A stretch of 64,000 bases of DNA from Otatea glauca (lineage: Eukaryota; Streptophyta; Magnoliopsida; Poales; Poaceae): positions 23,707,336 through 23,771,335 of the forward strand of contig CM070722.1 in assembly GCA_036346275.1 (NCBI GenBank), read 5' to 3'. Numbering within the stretch: the first letter of the stretch is position 1; the number at the start of each line of letters is the position of its first letter. This document shows, piece by piece, positions 34,201-43,869 of this stretch. The position numbers and the translations under genes are program-made. The notes below the pieces were generated by a model. The model searched no databases. It worked only from the letters and a program-made list of their open reading frames with translations, and had not been told where the DNA came from.

Positions 34201-37200
34201 CCGCAAGGTACTATTTGACTTTTGTATTCCTTTCTGTTGCATCAGCAACAGATTCTATGAAAGGTATATCTCAGGTTTCTATTGGCACTTTATGTTATCC
34301 TGTGCATATATCGAACTCTAAACGTAGGAGGATCCAAGATCTATCTAATACAAATTAATTTTACTTCAAAATTAAATTAAAATTATTAATGCCAAAACTT
34401 TCATACTATGCCTTTTGATTGACCTTGTTGGTAGCAATCCACATTATTGATTATCTGTAGTGCTATGGTAGATATATTTTATTTCTTGAGTAGATCTGCC
34501 TAAAACATCAATGTAAGGAAATGAGAAACTGAGAATACCTTAATATTGATGTAGCCAAGTACTTTCTTCAGTCCTCCCTCCTAGTTGTTTGCCTTATAGA
34601 AGTTCATGAAACCAATATAATGAACCAGCCGCCAAGAAAGTAGAGAATAAATGAGTACATAGACACAAATAAATAATAGAATCGCATATAGATACATAAT
34701 GCTTACATTATGACTTGTAACTTCTAAGTGTAGCTTGACCACTCTAATAGTCCATTCCATTTCTCCAAACTCTATAGTCCGACTATTGGATCAGAAGAAT
34801 AGAAAAGCAAATAAGCAGTGCATAGATTAGTAGTAGCCCATATTATGATGGGAGGTGAAGGGGAGCGGTAGTGGACTGGGAGGCGATCAAAGGGGAGCCA
34901 AAGGGGACCGGCAACAAACTGGGAGAGGAAGTAGAGCAAGGGGAGCGGTGGTGGCTGTCGACGATCGGGACCGTCTACTGCAGAAAGGCGGGATGCAAGG
35001 AGATCGTTTGGGAGCGGGACCCGAAGTCGTGCTCGTTCGGAGGCGCCTAGCGTCGCGGGAAGATCGTCGGGGAAGAAGCACCGGACACGAGGTTTATACT
35101 GGTTCGAGCCCCTGAGGTCGGGTAACAGCTCTACTCCAGTCTTGTCCTGAGGCGAAAGGTGTATATGCGGTTCTGTGAGAGAGTACAAACAGGGCCCGAG
35201 CCAGGGGCCGATCTGCGGTGTTGTTTTTCTTGGCGCGAGCTGCGTATTCTGTTTTCGCCTTTTTTCTTCCCTTTTTGGTCGGGGCGATCCATTGCTTTTG
35301 TAGCCCTCCGGGAGCCTTGCTGCTTGGTCCCGAGGCTAACGTCAAGTGCCCGTGGCGAGTTGACGGGGCTGACGAGAGGCGTCAATAGCCGTTGAGAGCT
35401 TGACGGGAGTTGTTGAGAGCTTGACGGGAGCTGTTGGACCCTAGTTCTCACGCAGGGGTAGGTAGAGCACTGATTCCCACGCAGGGGAGAGTTTTTACAC
35501 GAGATAGATAAAATGTTACAGATGTCTTTTTCTGAGGGGCGTAGAGGTGTCGAGGTCGAGGAGGATGGTGCCTTCCCTTGCGCCTGCGCCCGAGCTCATT
35601 GGTCCCAAGCCCGAGCATCAGGAGAGCACCTTCCAGGTCGGAGATGAGCCCCTGGGCCCGAGGAAAGCCGCCACGAGGCCCCAGGGGGATGCTTACACGT
35701 GGCGAGGGTACCGATCCCTGACAGCAAGCCCCCGAGGCTCAAGGGACGGCCTTAAAGCTTGGGACGCTCTTGAGTCTGACTGTTTCTTTAAGAAGGGATC
35801 GGCTCTTTGGTCGAGCTCGGCAGCTCTCGAGGCTGACCTCACGCGTCAGAACCCTCCAAAGGCCCTTGTCGTGGTCGCTCGTACATGCTCGGGCTTTCAT
35901 GGTGTTGAATTGGAAATCGTGCCTGGGGGGCGCCTGGGCTTCGCTGCCTCGGTCCCCTACGGGGGATTCGAGGAGGATATCTGTAACGTTTTGTACTCTG
36001 ACAGGGAGGGCGACGGACACGGGACGCGACGCCTCGGGTCTCCGGGGGGGAGATTCGAGGAGACGCGACCGTGGCGCTTCACGTCCCCTGCCCGAAAGTC
36101 CCAGCGCGCCTTTTGAGGAGTAACTGATGCTAGCTGTCAGAGATCGAGCCTCTTTAAAAGCTCGAAGCCGCATACCTCAAAAGTTCTCCACCCTTGCGTT
36201 GTGCCTTAGCCTTCCTGCTTGTTGCCTTTTCCTTCCCCCGACCCGCCTTGATCTCTCTGAGCGCCATGGCCAAGTTTGGGAAAAGCACCTTGACTACGGA
36301 GAGGATGAAGGAGCTCGAGGCGTTGGGACTCTTGGACCCGGAGACCTGGCGACTTTCGGCGGCCGGGGAGGTCGAGCTGCGTCCCCGGGAGGACGAGGTC
36401 GTGTGCACGGAGCAGTACACACTCTTCGAGCTGCGGACCCCGGAGAGCGACCTGGCCCTCGTTTCTTGCTACGCGGGTCCGTGCCAGCGTCCTTGGCGCC
36501 AGACGGCCCGGCCTCGCCAGGGATGCGGCCGAGCTTGCCCTGGTCGTAGTCACGTTTCCAACGGACGGCGTCGTCCGCGTAATGCTCCGCCATCCCGAAC
36601 AATCTGTGGACATTGAGGTTGGCGGTGATCTCTAGGTCCTTGGTGAGGCGCCTGTCCCGGACGCCGAACTTGAAGGTTTTGACAACGGCTCGTCGGAGAC
36701 GTTCGGGATTGAGTTTCTTGCGCGGGTGAACCGGCGAACGAAGTCGCGGAGAGGTTCGCCCTTGCCCTGGATGATGCAATCCAGGTCACTTTCTCGTCCA
36801 GGGCGCTAGTAGCAACTCTGGAAGTTTGACGGAGGGCGCTTCGCACCTGGCGCCATGATCGGAAGGCGCCGGGGGCCTGGTTGAAGAGCCAGGTGCGAGC
36901 AGCGTCGTCCAGGACGATAGGGAGGTAGTTGGCCATTACAACCTCGTCCCCGCCGGCCGCCAGGATCGCGGTGGAGTAGATCGAGAGAAACTCGTCAGGA
37001 TTCTTGGTCCTGTCGAACCGCTCCATCGGGGCGGGCTTGAACCGAGCCGGCCAGCGTACCCGACGAAGTACGTTGGGCAGCCTTAGGTCGGGGCAGCGTT
37101 GTTGTGGTCGAAGATGTCATCGGCGAGGTGATCGGACTTGAGCCGACGGCGCACCCCGCGACGGTCCTGGCGGTTAAGGAGGGCGTCGTCAGTACAGCGT

Positions 37201-40200
37201 TGATAACGAACCTTCTGACGCCTGGGCGGAATATCCGGAGGCGAGCCGAGCGTTGCTACTTGAGCGAAGCCGCCGCCGCTTGCCGATCGAGGGGACGCCG
37301 CTACCGCCCGGGTCCGGTGAGGTGGGGATGGCTGCGGCGGGCTCGGACCCCGGATATCGAAGTCGGCCGGCAAGAGCGGCGGTGGCCGCTGACGAATCGC
37401 TGCCGCTTTTAGGAGCGAGACTCGAGAGGCGGCGCCGTTCTCGCTTGCGAGCATGACCTCATCGGCCGCCCGCCAAGCTCCTCAACGCGGATCGGCGAAG
37501 AAGGCCGACCCGCCGGGTAGGATCACCATGACCGGCGATGGCTCGCAAACGTTCGGTTGGTATCGCCCAGCGAGTAGGGTTGCGTGCCGGACGAGGCGCG
37601 GATCCTTCGCGCCCTCCCGTCAGAGGGCGGTGATGGCCTGGTTGATGGCAACCTGGACCAATCGACGCGCCTCCCTGGGCCTTCTGGGCCACCATCACTC
37701 GTCCCCGCGCTCGCCTGGCGGCTACCAGCAATGAAGGTCAATTGTTCGCGCGGTAGCGGCGAAGGTGAGAACATAGAGGTGGAGCCTTCACACTCGGGAC
37801 CGTCGATCGAGTCCAGCCTTGCTGATCGTGACATGTCGTCGTCGAAGCCGAAGGTGCCGGCAACGCTGGAGTATAGAACTCTGAACGAGCAAAACTCGGG
37901 CCCCACGGTGGGCGCTAGCTGTCGACGATCGGGACCGTCGACTGCAGAAAGGGGGATGCAAGAAGATCGTTCGGGAGCGGGACCCGAAGTCGTGCTCGTT
38001 CGGAGGCGCCTAGCGTCGCGGGAAGATCGTCGGGGAAGAAGCACCGGACACGAGGTTTATACTGGTTCGAGCCCCTGAGGTTGGGTAACAGCTCTACTCC
38101 AGTCTTGCCCTGAGGCGAAAGGTGTATATGCGGTTCTGTGGGAGAGTACAAACAGGGTCCGAGCCAGGGGCCGATCTGCGGTGTTGTTTTTCTTGGCGCG
38201 AGCTGCGTGTTCTGTTTTCGACTTTTTTCTTCCCTTTTTGGTCGGGGCGATCCGTTGCTTTTGTAGCCCTCGGGAGCCTTGCTGCTTGGTCCCGAGGCTG
38301 ACGTCAGGAACCCGTGGCGAGTTGACGGGGCTGACGAGAGGCGTCAATAGCCGTTGAGAGCTTGACGGGAGTTGTTGAGAGCTTGACGGGAGCTGTTGAG
38401 AGCTTGACGGGAGCTGTTGGACCCTAGTTCCCACACAGGCGCAGGTAGAGCACTGATTCCCACGTAGGGGAGAGTTTTTACACGAGATAAATAAAAAGTT
38501 ACAGATGTCTTTTTCTCTGAGGGGCGTAGAGGTGCCGAGGTCGAGGTGTCGAGGTCGAGGGGGATGGTGCCTGCCCTTGCGCCTGTGCCTGAGCTTGTTA
38601 GTCCCGAGCCCGAGCATTGGGAGAGCACCTCCCAGGTCGGAGGTGAGCCATTGGGCCCGTGGAAAGCCACCACTAGGCCCGGGGGGATGCTTACACGTGG
38701 CGAGGGTACCGATCCCTGACAGCGGCTGTTCGAGGAAGGGAAGGGGAGTGGCGGCAGACTGGGAGGCGACCGAATGGGAGCCGAAGGGGTTCAGCGGCGG
38801 ACTGGGAGACGACCGAAGGGGATTCAAAGGGGACTGGTGGCGGACTGGAAGAGGAAGGGGAGTGGAAGGAGAGCAAGGGGAGTGGTGGCGGCTGACCAGG
38901 GAAGGGAAGGGGAGACGAAGGAACAAAGCACTGAGGCGGATGTAGGAGCCAGAAGGGCGGTGGTGTGGTCAGGTGAGAAAGGGGAGTGGAAGGAGAGCAT
39001 GGGGAGCGGCGGTGGACTGGGAGAGGAAGTTGAGCTACGGCGGCGTGGGTCGATCAGGAGAGGGAAGGGGGGCGGCGGCGTGGGGGGACCAGGGTGGCAA
39101 GGAGAAGGGAGCAGCTACGTAGGGGGATTGGGGTGGCGAGGTGTCGAGAGTGGCGGCGTATGTTGCAAAACGGGGGTACTGAGGATTTTGTTTAGGGTTC
39201 AACGGTATTAGGAAAGTATCCGAGAAGTATCTGAGAAGTTTCGGTTTTTTTTTCTTTTTTTGTAAAATCAGAATTTAGGGGTGTCGACGATCGGAACCGC
39301 CGACCGCAGAGGGGGGATGTGAGTAGATCGTGTGAGGGCGAGGCCCGAGATCGTGCTCGTTCGGGAATGGCGCACGTCACGAGTTGTATATCGGGGAAGA
39401 AACAATGGACACAAGATTTATACTGGTTCGAGCCCCTGAGTTAGGGTAATAGCTCTACTCCAGTCTTGCCCTGAGGTGAAAGATGTATATGAAGCTCTGC
39501 GGGAGAATACAAGTGAGGCCCAAACTCGAAGCCGCACAGCAGCGAAGCCGCGAGGGGGAGTTCGGGTATCTTCGTCCCGCGGCGGGAGCGTGTCTCCTCA
39601 GAGTCTAGGTGTTCTGGTTGGAAGTGTCCGTTTTCGTCTGGGGGCCAAAAAAAACCCTCCCTCTCTAGGTCGGGATGATCCACCGCCTTTTATAGCCCTC
39701 TGGGAGCTTCGCCACCTGGTCGCGAGGTTGATGTCAGGTGACCGTGGCGAGTTGACGGGAGTTGCTGAGAGGCGACGGTAGTCGTTGGGAGTTGACGGGA
39801 GTTGTTAAACCCTAGTTCTCGCGCAGGGGCAGGTTTGGCGCTGATTCCCATGCATGGGAGAGTTTTTACACGAGAAAGACAAATTATTACAAATGCTGTT
39901 TACCCCGGGAGGTGTGAGGTCGTGGCGTCAAGCTTGAACCCGGTCCTTGACTTTGCGCTCAAGCCCGAGCTCGCTGGACCCGAGCCTGGGCTGGGGGAGT
40001 GCACCCTTTAGGCCGGAGATAAGCCCCCGAACTCGTGGGAAGCGGCCACGAGACCCAAGGGGGTGCTTACACGTGGCGAGGCTACCGATCCCCGACAAGG
40101 GTATACGTGCAAGATACATATCAGAGAGTATCCATGCCATATCCGTATATGATACATATCGGATACGGGTACACCGATGTTTTGATGTATCGGTGCAAGT

Positions 40201-42587
40201 ACTCTTAACTGTGACTTGAGATGGGTTCTGCCTTTGTGCTGTGTCAGTTTATAGCCTGTATCATTAATCCATTTTTCTTTCTAGTTGCTATCTTGCAAGT
40301 AAACAGCTACACCATTTATGAAAATGAGTCTGGTCAAGTTTGTGCATTACAACATTACAGTGCATAATCTATGATGCCACTATTATTATTGTTTCAAAAG
40401 TGTCCAACAATTTTCATATTATGTAGGTCATTGCAAAAAGATTGCTCGAGTCAAAACAGACCACTCCACATTTATATTTATCCAAAGGTTTGTATTCATT
40501 CCATTCACAGTTTGCAATTTTCATGGTGTGGTTGGCATGATTATGTGTGTTATATTGTTGTCAGATGTTGTACTGGACCCCTTGCTCGTTTTCAGGAATG
40601 AACTCAAAGGTGTGTTATTCATCTTGTTTTATTTGATATGTTCAGTGATCAGCTAACAAGAAAGAGTATAACCCTTTTTTTCCTCACGCTTCGTAATATT
40701 GCAGAGCAACATGGGATTAAAGTTTCAGTAAATGATATTGTCATAAAAGCTGTGGCACTTGCCTTACGGAATGTTCCTGATGCAAATGGTAACTCTTGAA
40801 GAATTCTTGCAAATATCAAATTAGGTCTCCATGTGTTTATGATGAGATTCCAGCCAGATTTTATTGTAATAGCGGATGTATCAGGTGCAAAATCTTCTTG
40901 GTGTATACATATGAGCTCCACAGCAACAGTGATAACGTCCTAAGATCAAACTCCACAAACTTGATTCATTCTCATGTTGATAGGATGGCTCATGACGGAG
41001 ATTGCATGTTAGCACCTAGAAAGGGGTTCGCACATGATACGTTGCCGTTGGGATACTTTGAGCTACTGTCACTCTGTCAGCTCACAAGTAACACGGTGAA
41101 TCTAAGCTAGTTTTGCTATTGATTAGCACAGTGTAGAAATACTATGAGGTGACTTAAATCAGCTCAACAATGGTATTGCATTGGAGTATATCTTTGGCAG
41201 AGCTTGTGCTCCAACTGGTTTAATTTGAATTCTCAGTTACACATACTGGGTTATGTCAAGTGCTTTTTTGTTTAGGCTAATATGGATGGATCTGTTCAGT
41301 CTCCACTTTTGAATCTTTATGTTTTTGTATCAATTGCCAGCTTACTGGAACAATGGGAAGGAAGAAGCCCAGAAGTGTGATTCAGTTGATATATCTATTG
41401 CCGTTGCTACAGAGAAGGTATGACAATATGTATACAGAAGATTTTATTAGCATATCTTTGATGTCTCTAATGAGTATTGAAAGTCTGCTATTTTAGGGCT
41501 TGATGACTCCGATAATAAGAAATGTAGATCAAAAGACCATATCAGCAATATCCTCAGAGGTATAAGAATTCTGAAGTTGAAACAGAACCAGCAGTATGTT
41601 TGTATGTGAGGATGCTCCAGCAGTTTTTGAACATGAGATATCATCAGTCATGTAAATGTAGTGCTTGATCAACCACCATCAAGCTTGCATTTGGAAACTA
41701 AAAATGCATAGTTTTGTGGTCAACGGTTCTCCTACATGCATTTCTTCTACCTGTAAAGCAACTTTAGTGTTTTGATGGTTATGAAACATTTATGGTTTTT
41801 TCCCCTCACAATTACTGTAGGTTAAACTGCTGGCTGAAAAGGCACGTGTTGGGAAGCTTGCTCCAAACGAGTTTCAAGGTGGAACTTTCAGGCAAGTGAC
41901 TTGTGTACTTGTTTGTCATTGTGTTTTTAGGAAATCCAGGCAAGTGACTTGTGTACTTGTTTGTCATTGTTTTTTTAGGAAATCCTGTCTCATTGTTGAC
42001 ATTCCATATTTTGACATTTTACCTACCCATGCTTATGCAGTATCTCAAATCTCGGAATGTATCCTGTGGACCATTTCTGTGCAATCATTAATCCTCCACA
42101 GGTCCCTACCTCCCTCCTTATCCTCCCGAGTAGTGGGATCCTTTGAATTTGTACTGATGATTCCTATTCATGTCTTTTCTCTCAGGCTGGCATTCTTGCT
42201 GTCGGCCGAGGTAACAAGGTTGTGGAGGCTGTGGTGGACAGTGATGGTATATTTCTTGACAATGTGACTTCTTGCTCAGAACAATTGCATTCACATTTAA
42301 CTCATGTTACTTTGTCCAGGAACTGAGAAAGCTGTAGTAATTACAAAAATGAGCTTGACGCTGTCCGCTGACCATCGTGTATTTGATGGGCAAGTAGGAG
42401 GTATTGATATTTTTAGCACTTCAATTTCATTAGCCAACCTTGGTTTCTTCTTTTATTCGTTTTAAATTTTATCACTACTATTCTCTTAGCCTTATTCACC
42501 TCTTCTTTTGTGCTGCTTGTGAGAGCAGGCAATTTTTTCACAGAGTTGGCGTTAAACTTCAGTGACATCAGGAGACTGCTGTTGTAA
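28280..42587 (+). CDS. Dihydrolipoamide acetyltransferase (E2) of mitochondrial pyruvate dehydrogenase complex, 19 exons
   Basis: E2 transfers the acetyl group from lipoamide to CoA and forms the PDH core. Exons: 28280-28308, 28397-28450, 29099-29135, 29199-29232, 29826-29878, 29977-30021, 30149-30222, 33564-33633, 33812-34207, 40427-40487, 40565-40609, 40705-40788, 41341-41417, 41497-41559, 41821-41891, 42041-42101, 42186-42246, 42320-42400, 42529-42587. They sum to 1455 nt: 484 residues, no internal stop, all phases fitting. Residues 1-51 are an Arg/Ser-rich acid-poor presequence (RWFSST). Residues 53-132 are the lipoyl domain (VVGMPALSPTM; lipoyl Lys98 in ETDKA). Residues 175-214 are the E1/E3-binding domain (VRISPAARLLIKENGL). 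Residues 258-484 are the catalytic core with SVNDIVIKA, GGTFSISNLGMYPVDHF and DHRVFDGQVG (His457, Asp461). Lipoyl MPALSPTM favours PDH over branched-chain E2. All introns are GT-AG except intron 15 (GC-AG). Exon edges are read by eye; no transcript was seen. Confidence 0.93.
28451..29098 (+). other. E2 intron 2, no gene recognised
   Basis: A 648-bp GT-AG intron. The block at about 28615-28935 differs in style from its flanks (GAACGGTCCAGC... to GGTCCAGTACC) and may be an old inserted repeat, but it has no ORF, no clear terminal repeats and no target duplication that I can see. Confidence 0.5.
29823..29828 (+). promoter_or_regulatory. Tandem NAGNAG splice acceptor before E2 exon 5
   Basis: The intron 4 acceptor reads CAGCAG followed by GGTTTCC. 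Splicing after the first CAG gives SSTAGFPPH, after the second SSTGFPPH. Both keep the frame, so alternative use would add or remove one Ala at the junction between presequence and lipoyl domain. Confidence 0.8.
30959..31895. mobile_element. Non-autonomous hAT-like element in E2 intron 7
   Basis: A 937-bp insertion flanked by the 8-bp direct repeat ATGTTATG (30951-30958 and 31896-31903). The left end reads CTATGTATCACCGATAC; the right end on the complementary strand reads CTATGACTATGAATCACCGA, an imperfect inverted repeat with a three-base slip. Both ends are packed with short CGATAC / GTATCG and CGATCC / GGATCG motifs. The interior is a G-rich block (31380-31640) without a protein domain. 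The 8-bp duplication points to the hAT superfamily. Confidence 0.8.
32188..33038. mobile_element. Non-autonomous hAT-like element with 8-bp duplication CTAGCTGA
   Basis: An 851-bp insertion. Terminal inverted repeats are CATAGTTGTCACGGCG at the left and CATAGTTGTCATGGCG on the complementary strand at the right (15 of 16 identical). The flanks are an exact 8-bp duplication CTAGCTGA at 32180-32187 and 33039-33046. Copy A of the intron duplication has the uninterrupted site (CTAGCTGACTTATC near 30579), an internal proof of insertion. The GC-rich interior has GCCTAGGCG-type motifs; long ORFs on both strands reflect composition and have no domain. Confidence 0.9.
34208..34955 (+). other. E2 intron 9, left part, no gene recognised
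   Basis: AT-rich intron sequence to about 34845, then a G-rich GGGAGCGG/GACTGGGAGG block that continues on the far side of the LTR element (38722-39150). That G-rich block resembles the interior of the element at 30959-31895 and may be part of an older related insertion, but I could not find its left terminus. Confidence 0.4.
34956..35723 (-). repeat. 3' LTR of the gag-only element
   Basis: A 768-bp LTR. On the minus strand it starts TGTCAGGGATCGGTACC and ends CGATCGTCGACA. It is close to 37920-38721, from which it differs mainly by a shorter run of the GAGAGCTTGACGGGAG repeat (35395-35435). Confidence 0.88.
36400..37030 (-). pseudogene. Gag of the non-autonomous LTR element, frameshifted
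   Basis: On the minus strand from 37026 the frame reads MERFDRTKNPDEFLSIYSTA, AAGGDEVVMANYLPIVL and ARTWLFNQAPGAFRSW, which is the retrotransposon gag (Ty3/gypsy) signature. After about 36800 the conserved QGKGEPLRDFVRRFTRARNS block lies in a second frame, and LNVHRLFGMAEHYADDAVRW in a third. At least two frameshifts make it a pseudogene. The rest of the internal region (35724-36399 and 37031-37919) has only composition-driven ORFs on both strands. Confidence 0.75.
37920..38721 (-). repeat. 5' LTR of the gag-only element
   Basis: An 802-bp LTR with the same ends as the lower copy (minus strand TGTCAGGGATCGG...GATCGTCGACA). The GAGAGCTTGACGGGAG repeat has one more copy here (38355-38415), which explains most of the length difference. 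High similarity between the LTRs suggests a fairly recent insertion. Confidence 0.88.
38722..40426 (+). other. E2 intron 9, right part outside the solo LTR
   Basis: Bases 38722-39150 are a G-rich GGGGAGTGG/GACTGGGAGG minisatellite-like block. Bases 39195-39240 and 40100-40200 carry repeated GTATCC/GGATAC motifs, like the ends of the element at 30959-31895. This suggests an older hAT-like element that was later hit by both LTR insertions. Bases 40210-40426 are plain intron ending in the TTATGTAG acceptor. Confidence 0.4.
39282..40097 (-). repeat. Solo LTR of the same family in E2 intron 9
   Basis: An 816-bp LTR related to, but clearly diverged from, 34956-35723. On the plus strand it starts TGTCGACGATCGGAACC and ends ACCGATCCCCGACA. 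It is flanked by AGGGG (39277-39281) and AGGGT (40098-40102), so it is a solo LTR left by recombination of a complete insertion and not a truncated element. No internal sequence is attached. Confidence 0.82.
41891..41986 (+). repeat. 48-bp tandem duplication spanning the GC donor of E2 intron 15
   Basis: Two 48-base copies (41891-41938 and 41939-41986, two mismatches) each begin at the splice junction context CAG/GCAAGTGA. Intron 15 therefore has two equivalent GC donors, 48 bases apart. Use of the second would insert 16 residues in frame with no stop, between GGTF and SISNLG in the catalytic core. Each copy also contains a TTTTTAG/G acceptor-like site. Confidence 0.85.
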
Positions 42588-43667
42588 ATGATGAAAGGTG
42601 GTGTTTTTCATGTTTTCAAGAATTTTTTTTTAGAGAAGGTTGCCCAAGAGATTTTAGATGCAACTTGAAGCTCAGTTGCTTGATCACCAGCCCGTACAAA
42701 AGTAACCAATTTTGTAATTCTAATAAGAAAATTTGGCACTTCCACGGTGTTTTTTTCTTTCTTAATTTCCTTGGGAGTTGTGCCCCGAGAATTTGCTGAT
42801 ACGGTGACATTTCACGTTAGATGTGGTTGAGGATCATTAACCCGTCATGATGAGGTTTGCTGCAACTCCAGTAGATGACCCCTGTTTCCTGAGGACTTTT
42901 TTTGCAGACATAAAGGGGTCGCACATTTTGCTCATGACTTGTGATATATGGCAGTAATAATGATTTATTTACATCACTGATATATTCTTTTCAGCAGCTC
43001 CAGACATCTGATGATTTTAGTATTTCTGGACTTATTGCTCAGAGTACATATTACTATTTAGCACCATCTTTATGGAATAGTGCCCTCACTGCGGTCGGAT
43101 CCCGGACTTACTCCCAAATTAGTTGTAAATGAAAGTACCGTATTTGGTCAATCTACCTCGATTTTCCCGGTCTGGTGACCATAATGCCAAAAGTAGTATT
43201 TGTACCCGTTTGGTCGCAACAGCTGCTTTTAATGGAGCGGAGCTACGGATGCAAGCGGCTGGAATGAGCGCGGGCAGCCCAGCTCACGGAACTGCGACGC
43301 ATACGCAAAGATTACACTAACAGCGCGCAGGAGCTTACGGCCCTGGCCCAGCGCCGGGTAGCGTTTGCCAGCAGGCAATGTTATTGCACACCGCCACGCA
43401 TTGGACCTGCTCGGTTTGGTACTCGCGCCGCGCGTCCATGTCCTGCGAGGAAGCTTTGGTCTATCTGGCCCTTTTTTTTATTTTTAATACTCATATGTAT
43501 GAAATTACAAATCTAATCATCTCCTCTACTACACAAGTAACAAAAGGAAGACACATGTTATTTACTGTACTCGCCTACAGCAGTAGGTCGTCGGCAATGC
43601 AACTCCACTTCCTACTGAGCTCAGATAGGGGAGCTGCGATGCTGATTGACCTACTGCGACAGGAGAG
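42588..43667 (+). other. E2 3' UTR and downstream spacer
   Basis: The stop codon at 42585-42587 is followed by AT-rich sequence to about 43100, the likely 3' UTR; I could not fix a poly(A) site. From 43140 to 43460 the base composition turns GC-richer, with no ORF showing a domain. Nothing else is recognisable before the TGTTAGAG LTR start at 43668. Confidence 0.5.
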
Positions 43668-43869
43668 TGTTAGAGATATGATTTATTATCTTGTTTCTTG
43701 AATAATATTATTATTATTTATTAGCAAGTATGTGATTTGTTTGTGAAACTCTATATATGACCTTGTGATGATTATTCTAAAAGTGATCTATAGTCGATAA
43801 ACATATGAGGACACATACGAATAGACTAGCATATGTATTTTTTGATGACCATGTTTCACAGGTCATGGA

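Larger units (their letters stand above)
34956..38721 (-). mobile_element. Gag-only (non-autonomous) LTR retrotransposon in E2 intron 9
   Basis: Two similar LTRs (34956-35723 and 37920-38721) enclose 2.2 kb. Target duplications are GTGGC (34951-34955) and GCGGC (38722-38726), one mismatch. The minus strand is the coding strand: it carries a gypsy-type gag and a purine tract (CCTCGGGGGCTTGC) directly before the lower LTR, while a primer-site-like segment (GCGCCCACCGTGGGGCC) follows the upper LTR. No protease, RT or integrase fits in the remaining space, so the element must have depended on enzymes supplied in trans, as TR-GAG elements do. Confidence 0.82.

Noticed and set aside
35547..37734. 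Many long ORFs on both strands of the intron 9 LTR element
   Set aside because: Only the minus-strand gag frame matches a known family; the others are shadows in high-GC sequence.
41896..42267. A 123-codon ORF across E2 introns 15-16
   Set aside because: It runs through the 48-bp duplication and true exons in a wrong frame; it is not a separate gene, though the duplication itself is reported as a splice finding.
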